Assembly (NCBI GenBank): GCA_946479535.1
Contig: CAMLGP010000002.1
Span: 1 to 20,391, forward strand
DNA length: 20,391 nt
Reading direction: 5' to 3'
Source: an uncultured Bacteroidota bacterium
Lineage (GTDB): Bacteria; Bacteroidota; Bacteroidia; Chitinophagales; Chitinophagaceae
Below the pieces are notes generated by a model that saw only the letters and a program-made list of their open reading frames with translations, made no database searches and was not told the DNA's origin. The position numbers were made by a program, and so were the translations under genes. Below, in pieces: positions 14,550 to 20,391 of this stretch; the first letter of the stretch is position 1; the number at the start of each line of letters is the position of its first letter.

Positions 14550-14981
14550 ATGGATGGAGAAGAATTCTATGGATCAGCCTATAAAGGTTCCAAACAGTTT
14601 ACTCAGCAACAGGTGAAAACTGCCAATGCAACCGGTTTTGGTGCGGCTGCCGATGATTTTATGGAACGCGGCATTGATCTCAATGAACAACTGATCCGCA
14701 ATAAACCTGCAACTTATTTTTTTCGCATGAAAGGTGATGCCATGCGTGAAGCCGGAATATTTGATAATGATGTACTGATAGTAGATCGTTCCATCAAACT
14801 GGGTGAAGGAAAGATCATTGTTGCCATTCTCAACGGTGAAATGCTGGTGAGGCGTTTTCATAAAAACTTTTCATCTGCATTCCTGATACCTGAAAATAAT
14901 CGGTTCAAAGCTATCAACCTGGCGGAATTCACTGATTTTACCGTATGGGGAGTGGTCACTTTTGTGATCCATGCGGTATAA
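14550..14981 (+). CDS. umuD: UmuD-like S24 family protein lacking the catalytic Ser-Lys dyad
   Basis: UmuD homologue of 143 residues with no DNA-binding domain. UmuD is normally cleaved in a RecA-stimulated self-reaction and then joins UmuC to form DNA polymerase V. The alignment to E. coli UmuD is gapless from the cleavage region (ATGFGAAADDF for QCGFPSPAADY) through GIDLNEQLIRNKPATYFF, GIFDNDVLIVDRS and LNGEMLV to WGVVTFVIHAV. However, the Ser of the GDSM motif is Ala64 (GDAM, codon gcc at 14739-14741) and the catalytic Lys is Arg101 (codon agg at 14850-14852), with the 37-residue spacing preserved. The cleavage-site Gly29 remains. It should fold and dimerise but not self-cleave. It lies 12 nt upstream of umuC and is clearly co-transcribed. 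The start at 14550 leaves about 28 residues before the cleavage-site equivalent, as in UmuD. Confidence 0.9.
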   Translation: MDGEEFYGSAYKGSKQFTQQQVKTANATGFGAAADDFMERGIDLNEQLIRNKPATYFFRMKGDAMREAGIFDNDVLIVDRSIKLGEGKIIVAILNGEMLVRRFHKNFSSAFLIPENNRFKAINLAEFTDFTVWGVVTFVIHAV

Positions 14982-14993
14982 CCAATTACAGGC

Positions 14994-16277
14994 ATGAAAG
15001 CAATCGTAGACTGTAATAATTTTTACTGCTCCTGTGAGCGATTGTTCAAACCCTGGCTTGATAATAAGCCGGTGGTGGTATTGAGCAATAATGACGGTTG
15101 CATTGTATCACGAAGTGATGAAGCCAAGCGGCTCGGGGTTGAAATGGCCGGGCCTTATTTCATGGCAAAACCCCTGATCCAAAAACATGATATCGCCGTA
15201 TTCTCCTCCAATTATAATTTATATGGTGATCTAAGCTGGAGGGTAATGGAAACACTCCGGCTCATGCTCGGTAAACCAAAGGTGGAAGTGTATTCAGTAG
15301 ATGAGGCTTTTGTTGATCTCTCTGGCTTTACCATTGATCAGATCCCTTCAATTGCACGCGAAATAAGAGAAACGGTTGAACAATGGACGGGCATCAAAGT
15401 ATCCGTTGGTGTAGCTCCCACAAAAGTCTTAGCTAAACTGGCTAATCGTTTTTCCAAAAAAGATAAAAAGCATACCGGATGCGTTACTGTATTTGATTCG
15501 GAAGAAAAGATATTGGAAGCGCTTAGAAAAACGCCAGTAGGCGATATCTGGGGAGTAGGCAGAAGATATGCCCACAGCTTACAGGAAAATTGGGGAATAT
15601 TTGATGCACTTCAATTACGGAATGTCAGCGAAGAATTTGCTCGCACCCACCTCGGTGGTGTTACAGGCGTTCGCCTCGTAAAAGAATTACGGGGTGAAAT
15701 AGCCCTTGAAATGGAAGACGAACTGATCAATAAAAAAATGATCGCCACTACAAGGATGTTTGGGTCACCTGTAAATGATATCAATGCCATTAAAGAAGCT
15801 ATAGCTACCTATACTTCAAGAGCTGCTGAAAAATTGCGCCGCCAGCACAGTGCTGCCAGCATGATCAGCATTTTTGTTGTTACAAAAGATCAGGATCACA
15901 TGCTCGGCTTTAACAAAAGTGGAACTACCAGTACTTATACTACACTGCCTGCTGCCACCTCTATAACCAATGAACTCATCAAACCGGCCGTTGCTATGGT
16001 AGACAAGCTGTATAAGAAAGATACCCTATATAAAAAAGCAGGTGTGATGCTAAGCGGTATCATCCCCGATGAATCCATCCAGGGCAATCTTTTTCTCTCA
16101 GAAACCAAAAACTGCGGAAGAAAATTGATGGATATGATGGATAATATCAATTTCAGCCAGCGTAATGATGTAGTGAAATTTGCATCTTCTGGAACTACCC
16201 GCAACTGGAAAATGAGGCAGGAAATGAGAAGCGGAAGATATACTACAAGATGGGAAGAGTTGTTTGAAGTGCATTAA
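14994..16277 (+). CDS. umuC: UmuC, Y-family DNA polymerase V catalytic subunit
   Basis: Error-prone translesion polymerase of 427 residues, close to the length of E. coli UmuC. Metal-binding residues are intact: Asp6 in IVDCNNFY, and Asp103 and Glu104 in YSVDEAF. Tyr11 is at the steric-gate position. Other family segments are CERLFKPWL, VVVLSNNDGCIVSRSDEAK, KVSVGVAPTKVLAKLANR and DIWGVGRRY. A clamp-binding-like motif QGNLF follows about residue 362, and the tail TRWEELFEV is typical of the UmuC C-terminal extension. It is 12 nt downstream of the UmuD-like gene. The stop codon directly abuts the stop codon of the convergent DUF72 gene. Catalytic integrity contrasts with the loss of catalytic residues in its UmuD partner. 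Confidence 0.96.
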   Translation: MKAIVDCNNFYCSCERLFKPWLDNKPVVVLSNNDGCIVSRSDEAKRLGVEMAGPYFMAKPLIQKHDIAVFSSNYNLYGDLSWRVMETLRLMLGKPKVEVYSVDEAFVDLSGFTIDQIPSIAREIRETVEQWTGIKVSVGVAPTKVLAKLANRFSKKDKKHTGCVTVFDSEEKILEALRKTPVGDIWGVGRRYAHSLQENWGIFDALQLRNVSEEFARTHLGGVTGVRLVKELRGEIALEMEDELINKKMIATTRMFGSPVNDINAIKEAIATYTSRAAEKLRRQHSAASMISIFVVTKDQDHMLGFNKSGTTSTYTTLPAATSITNELIKPAVAMVDKLYKKDTLYKKAGVMLSGIIPDESIQGNLFLSETKNCGRKLMDMMDNINFSQRNDVVKFASSGTTRNWKMRQEMRSGRYTTRWEELFEVH

Positions 16278-17198
16278 TCAGTTTTTCTTTTTCAATTCAA
16301 CTGATTTTTGATCGATGAATTTTGGCATCGGAAGATCCAGTCCCAACTTTTTATTCATCTTTTCAATTAGATATACAGTAAGTTCTGGAGACGTTGCCTC
16401 ATCATGCATGTGCATGAAAAAATACAGCTCCTCCAATCCCTTGTCCAGCCAGTATTTCATTCGCTCCACCCATTTATCGATTCGCGTAAAATCTGTTTTG
16501 TGCAGACTATTTCCCACAAATCGGATAAATGCCCTGGGAACCGATAAATACATGTGTGCACAATCCCTTCTTCCTGCGGTATCTGTTATTACAGCACCAA
16601 TTGAATGTTCCATTAAAAAAGTAAACAACTCTGTTCTTTCTTTTTCTTTGGACAGCCAGCCTGGATGACGAACCTCCAGGAAAAATTGCAGGTCGGTAGG
16701 CAAGGCATTCAGAAACGTTAAGAGTTCATCCTTTCGCTTTGGAGAAAATTTTTCATTCACCTGCACAAATATTGGCCCCAGATGGGGTCCAAATGCCCGC
16801 ATAGCGCGAAGGAATTCATTAAATAAGAATTTTCTGCTATCCAGCTTTCCGGAATGAGTTAGTCCCTTATACATCTTCGGACAAAACAGGAAATCCTTCC
16901 CTTTTGCTTTCTCTGCCCATTTTGCAATGGCACGTTCACCATACAGCTTATGATGAACTGCATTTAATTCAATTGAATTATAATGTTCAACATACCTGTC
17001 CAGGAAATTCCTTTCTTTAGTTTTTGGCGGATAAATTTTCCCAACCCATTCCCTTCTTCCCCATTTTGCACAGCCTGCATATACTTTGGGGTCATTGACT
17101 GGTTTCCCATTCAATATTTTTTTATTCCATACCGGCTCTGGCGGTAGGGAAAAATCTATTTTATCAAGGTCCTGTTCCGGTACACGCCCGAATTCCAT
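16278..17198 (-). CDS. DUF72 family TIM-barrel protein
   Basis: DUF72 (YecE-like) protein of 306 residues, a TIM-barrel family with no established biochemical function, sometimes found near DNA repair genes. Family motifs are VYAGCAKWGRREWVGKIYPP, FLDRYVEHYNSIELNAVHH, LFCPKMYKGLTH, GPIFVQVNEKFSPK, LQFFLEVRHPGW, YLSVPRAFIRFVGN and LYFFMHMHDEATSPEL. The first 40 residues (PEQDLDKIDFSLPPEP) form an extension common in Bacteroidota members. There is no signal peptide. It converges on umuC with zero bases between the two stop codons, leaving no room for a terminator between them; any terminator must lie within the opposing coding sequences. Confidence 0.9.
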   Translation of the reverse strand: MEFGRVPEQDLDKIDFSLPPEPVWNKKILNGKPVNDPKVYAGCAKWGRREWVGKIYPPKTKERNFLDRYVEHYNSIELNAVHHKLYGERAIAKWAEKAKGKDFLFCPKMYKGLTHSGKLDSRKFLFNEFLRAMRAFGPHLGPIFVQVNEKFSPKRKDELLTFLNALPTDLQFFLEVRHPGWLSKEKERTELFTFLMEHSIGAVITDTAGRRDCAHMYLSVPRAFIRFVGNSLHKTDFTRIDKWVERMKYWLDKGLEELYFFMHMHDEATSPELTVYLIEKMNKKLGLDLPMPKFIDQKSVELKKKN

Positions 17199-17300
17199 TT
17201 TTTGGAGTTTACGTTAAAGTAAAATTAATCAATTAAAGATGTTTAAAAGCTCTAATAAGTCCAGATGGCCTGCTTTAATGTACTTACTGTACCGGTATCA

Positions 17301-17381
17301 TCACTGGCTGAGATATGACAATTCTGTACGATACCCCATTCTTTCCACTACCTCCTTGTCTTCTGAATTTTTCAGCCCCAT
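17301..17381 (-). pseudogene. Possible remnant of a transporter N-terminus (26 codons)
   Basis: In the 244-nt gap between the DUF72 and DJ-1 genes, a short minus-strand frame starts at ATG 17381 and encodes MGLKNSEDKEVVERMGYRTE followed by LSYLSQ. The pattern of acidic residues then GY-x-x-E-L resembles the N-terminal tail of APC-type amino-acid permeases, but nothing of the membrane part follows. It could be a decayed gene end or coincidence. The rest of the gap shows no feature. Confidence 0.15.
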
Positions 17382-17442
17382 GAAGGCACAATCCTTGATG
17401 CACAATTACTGATAACCTATTATTAACTTAAACTGATTTGAT

Positions 17443-18015
17443 ATGGCCAATACCAATAAATTAAAAGGCAAGAAAGTAGCCATTCTTACTGAAAATGGTT
17501 TTGAAGAAGTTGAATTAACAAGTCCTAAAAAAGCGCTGGAGGATGCTGGTGCTACTGTTGATATCATTTCTCCGGAATCTAAAAAAGTAAAGGGCTGGAA
17601 TCATGATCACTGGACCATAGAATTAAAGGTTGATACTACTATTGATAAGGCTGATCCTGATGATTATGATGCACTGATGTTACCGGGCGGAGTAATGAAT
17701 CCTGACAAATTGCGGAAGAATGATGACGCTGTAAGTTTCGCTAAAACGTTCTTAATGGAAGGCAAACCAGTGGCAGCTATCTGCCATGGTCCGCAATTAC
17801 TGATTGAAACGGGCCTGTTGAAAGGAAGGGAAATGACCTCCTATCCTTCAGTAAAAACCGATCTGATCAACGCAGGCGTTAACTGGCAGGATAAAGAGGT
17901 GGTGGTTGACAAAGGACTTGTCACCAGCCGCAGTCCGGAAGACCTGGAAGCATTTAATCGGAAAATGATTGAAGAGATTGGAGAAGGTATTCATGAAAGA
18001 GCGGCAATGCATTAA
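17443..18015 (+). CDS. DJ-1/PfpI family stress protein (YhbO/Gsp18-like)
   Basis: Class I glutamine amidotransferase-like protein of the PfpI/YhbO group, 190 residues. Members protect against oxidative, heat and carbonyl stress and have been described as proteases, glyoxalases or deglycases, with activity debated. The nucleophile elbow is AAICHGPQLL (Cys114, His115), and the supporting Glu is in TENGFEEVEL (Glu21). GWNHDHWTIELKVD and DYDALMLPGGVMNPDKL are typical of the Gsp18 type. It is a single gene with its own upstream region. It ends 6 nt before the convergent DUF4249 stop, so any terminator overlaps coding sequence. Confidence 0.93.
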   Translation: MANTNKLKGKKVAILTENGFEEVELTSPKKALEDAGATVDIISPESKKVKGWNHDHWTIELKVDTTIDKADPDDYDALMLPGGVMNPDKLRKNDDAVSFAKTFLMEGKPVAAICHGPQLLIETGLLKGREMTSYPSVKTDLINAGVNWQDKEVVVDKGLVTSRSPEDLEAFNRKMIEEIGEGIHERAAMH

Positions 18016-18021
18016 TTGGCG

Positions 18022-19155
18022 TTACCAATAGGATGGCCTGGTGAGGCTCCCTCCTCTTCTTGTACAATCCACACATGGCAATTCAGATCCCATGTAATAG
18101 GGAGGTGGAATTGAAGGTTGAGGATTATATTCATAAGGTATGAGGTAACCACCGGGGCCAAAAAAATAATTGATACTGTCTGGATTATCAGGAACCTTGA
18201 CGGAGCTACAAAGTTGACGGAAATTCCAGGGTATTACAATAAATATCCGCTTTTCTTCAACAGTAGAAGCTGTAACATACCCTAACACATATTCCTTTGC
18301 ATCATTAGGGTTCCTGATATTTCCCCTCACCTCGGAAGGCTGGGGACTAAATATATTGCCTATTTCTTCCGTGTTCTTTTTCATTAATTCGTAAAAATTA
18401 TAGCCTTCTTTATCAAGACCATATTGTCGTAATAACATACTATACCTTACACCAAGTTTTTCGCTCCCGCTGGGTATAAATTGAACCGGAGCTTTGTAAA
18501 TAATATCATCCAGCAATTTTATACTGTTCGCAAGGTTAATGGTAGAGGATGTTTCATATTTATAACAAATAGCTACATCTTCATCTGGAAAAACCCGGGG
18601 CCGGATTTTTTTAGTGGGCACATCGTAAATAAAAATGGAGGGAAATTGGGAATGTATTTCCCAGGTTTCGTCAAAATCCCACCGGTAATACCTGGTTTGT
18701 TTTGTTACATCATGTGCATAAGCCTGGACCCGCAGACCTTTACTTTCCAGCTCGTATCCTATACTATCTATCACCGGGGATTTTCTGGCTTTAACATAAT
18801 CCGAAAGGTAATCCCTGCCATCAGTAGTTTTGATATGCAACCGGTAATCTTCACCAACTGTGAGGCCCAAATTGCTATTATTATATCTCCCATTGCCAAT
18901 ACTGGCAAGTGCACGGATTGAGTTGTCTCTGCCTTCAACTGTTACCTGCGCATTTGACTCCGGCTTAATGGCGCTACCTTTACCCAAAGGAACTGATCTG
19001 GTTAATAAAATGCTTGTCATTCCCTGTGGGTTCAGGTTGGCTTCTACTACAAGGAATACAGCACCTGAGGAAATTACGGGCGGGTCATAATTCTGCCGGC
19101 AGGCGAAACCACAAAATACTAATATCAATACCCTAAATCGGCTCTTCATATTCAA
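18022..19155 (-). CDS. DUF4249 outer-membrane-associated lipoprotein
   Basis: Lipoprotein of 377 residues matching the Bacteroidota DUF4249 family, whose members are commonly encoded beside TonB-dependent receptors or plug-bearing surface proteins. The function is not established. The signal peptide ends in a lipobox (VFCGFAC, Cys19). FLVVEANLNPQGMTSILLTRS, YNNSNLGLTVGEDYRLHIKT and LSDYVKARKSPVIDSIGYE are typical of the family, and the C-terminal segment has ELPCVDCTRRGGSLTRPSYW. Met3 (ATG at 19149) is an alternative start. The MG2/plug-like gene lies 73 nt upstream on the same strand, so the two are probably one operon. Confidence 0.85.
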   Translation of the reverse strand: MNMKSRFRVLILVFCGFACRQNYDPPVISSGAVFLVVEANLNPQGMTSILLTRSVPLGKGSAIKPESNAQVTVEGRDNSIRALASIGNGRYNNSNLGLTVGEDYRLHIKTTDGRDYLSDYVKARKSPVIDSIGYELESKGLRVQAYAHDVTKQTRYYRWDFDETWEIHSQFPSIFIYDVPTKKIRPRVFPDEDVAICYKYETSSTINLANSIKLLDDIIYKAPVQFIPSGSEKLGVRYSMLLRQYGLDKEGYNFYELMKKNTEEIGNIFSPQPSEVRGNIRNPNDAKEYVLGYVTASTVEEKRIFIVIPWNFRQLCSSVKVPDNPDSINYFFGPGGYLIPYEYNPQPSIPPPYYMGSELPCVDCTRRGGSLTRPSYW

Positions 19156-19228
19156 ATCAAAAAGACAGCGAGAATAATTAAATAATATCCATGAACAGGA
19201 TTTCGCAATTCGTCTACTGCTAAATAGA

Positions 19229-20391
19229 TTACTTCACTTCAAAACTGCTACTACCGCTTACAAACTCTCCTTTATCACTCATGCCCTGTAATACAATCGT
19301 ATATTTTCCGGGAACATCAGAAGAATAAAATTGAATTCCCGCCTTTCCATTTGGCCCGGTATGAATAGACGGATCCCAGTATAATGTATTTCTGAAATCA
19401 GGTATTCTCTTTTCCACCATTTCCTTTGTACCATAATCAGGAGAGTAGAATTCTCTTTCCAGCTGCAATCCATTATAGTCTACGGCTACAAGCCCAGGTT
19501 CCAGTTCAAAAGCAGCAAAGCTGTTGTCATACGTATAGAACGCTGTTATTCCATTGAAAGAGGATGGACCCAGTACATACCTGTTGCGGATCACATCAAT
19601 TTTTTTAACTTTCAGCGGATCATACAAAAATATTTTATCTGGATCAGGAAGAGGCACTCCATTCAGCAATACCAGGGAGTTTCCTTCATAAAAATCGTGT
19701 GCAATAGGATTGAATAATTTAAATATCAGGTGCTGGCCTCTTATTCCTACTCCCACCTCACGAACATATTCCCTTAAAACTTCCTCCATGGTGGTGAACC
19801 GTTTATAATCATCCAGTGCATATGAATTTTCTGGTTTGCCAAAGAATTCCAAAGTATCCAACACTACCGGGTCATAAAAATTGCGCAGGCTATCTCCTGT
19901 ATAAATATTCTGAACCTGCATACCAATGCTGCGTTGAAGTAAAAGATCCCTGCTCTCTTCTGTAAGCCGGTATTCTGGATACTTATTATCAGAAAATGTT
20001 TCTGAAAATGGCTTGATGATCTCTGTCCGGTAAAAGGAATCTGCACCCAGATCAGGTTGCACAACTATCTGGCCATTACCGTAAAAATTCTTTGTTTCAA
20101 AATAAACAATACCATCCTTGTCACTGATTGACGTATAAAATCCAAATGGATGACCAGGGATACTCAGGAAATTATTCAGTCCACCTACAAGTTGATCTGT
20201 TCTGGAATCTCTTACCCTTCCAGCTACAATATGGCCATTGATCTCTGGTTTGAATTTTATAAAAGACTGCTGGTCCTGTAATACATTTTCCCATTTAAAC
20301 CTCCTCCAGCCATGTGTCAATAAAAGATTCTCTGTTGCATCCGTAACGGAGGGATCATTGGAGAAATAATATTCAGGAGATTCCACTATAC
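19229..20391 (-). CDS. MG2/TonB-plug-like surface protein (partial, C-terminal part)
   Basis: C-terminal 387 or so residues of a larger protein whose 5' end lies beyond the right edge; the frame is open through base 20391, and the GTG at 20384-20386 is an internal Val. The segment NLLLTHGWRRFKWENVL is characteristic of large Bacteroidota envelope proteins that combine macroglobulin-type (MG2) beta domains with a TonB-receptor plug-like domain. The plug-like part is at about GNSLVLLNGVPLPDPDKIF, LKVKKIDVIRNRYVLGP and FNGITAFYTYD. The last 80 residues (LYWDPSIHTGPNGKAGIQFY, YTIVLQGMSDKGEFVSGS) form a closing macroglobulin-like beta domain. It is followed 73 nt later by the DUF4249 lipoprotein. 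A role in envelope assembly or protein protection is conjecture. Confidence 0.75.
   Translation of the reverse strand, partial: IVESPEYYFSNDPSVTDATENLLLTHGWRRFKWENVLQDQQSFIKFKPEINGHIVAGRVRDSRTDQLVGGLNNFLSIPGHPFGFYTSISDKDGIVYFETKNFYGNGQIVVQPDLGADSFYRTEIIKPFSETFSDNKYPEYRLTEESRDLLLQRSIGMQVQNIYTGDSLRNFYDPVVLDTLEFFGKPENSYALDDYKRFTTMEEVLREYVREVGVGIRGQHLIFKLFNPIAHDFYEGNSLVLLNGVPLPDPDKIFLYDPLKVKKIDVIRNRYVLGPSSFNGITAFYTYDNSFAAFELEPGLVAVDYNGLQLEREFYSPDYGTKEMVEKRIPDFRNTLYWDPSIHTGPNGKAGIQFYSSDVPGKYTIVLQGMSDKGEFVSGSSSFEVK

Overview
The window reads as chromosomal DNA of a Bacteroidota bacterium, most likely a member of the Chitinophagaceae or a close relative. The support is family content: an UpxY/NusG-type antiterminator heading a capsule export cluster, a TonB-dependent receptor with an N-terminal carboxypeptidase-regulatory domain, a DUF4249 lipoprotein paired with an MG2/plug-like surface protein, and promoter candidates resembling the Bacteroidota -7 element TAnnTTTG. 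No tRNA, rRNA, CRISPR array or intact insertion sequence was seen. The genus is an inference.

Layout. (1) 1-3004, minus strand: start of a surface polysaccharide locus, with UpxY-like antiterminator, Wza-like export lipoprotein and Wzc-like chain-length protein (running off the left edge), preceded by a WbpD-like sugar N-acetyltransferase. (2) 3137-8229, plus strand: a DUF5009/HGSNAT-like membrane acetyltransferase, a large TonB-dependent receptor, and an exported SAM hydrolase (DUF62) separated from the receptor by a clear terminator hairpin. (3) 8254-10447: a cytoskeletal module made of an actin-like ATPase and a bactofilin, 9 nt apart, followed by two very short possible ORFs and an inverted array of 11-nt repeats. 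(4) 10448-12188, minus strand: purU and an unrecognised 278-residue protein. (5) 12369-18015: a stress and DNA-damage group holding a PA0069-type radical SAM protein, a 2H-phosphoesterase (LigT) family protein, a UmuD-UmuC pair, a DUF72 protein and a DJ-1/PfpI protein. (6) 18022-20391, minus strand: a DUF4249 lipoprotein downstream of an MG2/TonB-plug-like protein cut by the right edge.

The most unusual item is the actin-like protein at 8503-9546. Its phosphate-1 signature (IGIDLGNATTAV), which in actin/ParM/Hsp70 ATPases lies at the extreme N-terminus, is at the C-terminus (residues 326-337). The protein begins where a normal ParM-like protein would continue after its first hairpin. The upstream DNA has an in-frame stop and no second copy of the motif, so this looks like a circularly permuted actin. 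Encoded 9 nt upstream of a bactofilin, it suggests a two-polymer cytoskeletal system.

A second notable point is the UmuD homologue. It aligns without gaps to E. coli UmuD through the cleavage site, yet both catalytic dyad residues are replaced (Ser to Ala64, Lys to Arg101), while the UmuC next to it keeps its catalytic residues. The LigT-family protein divergent from it has also lost its first HxTx motif.
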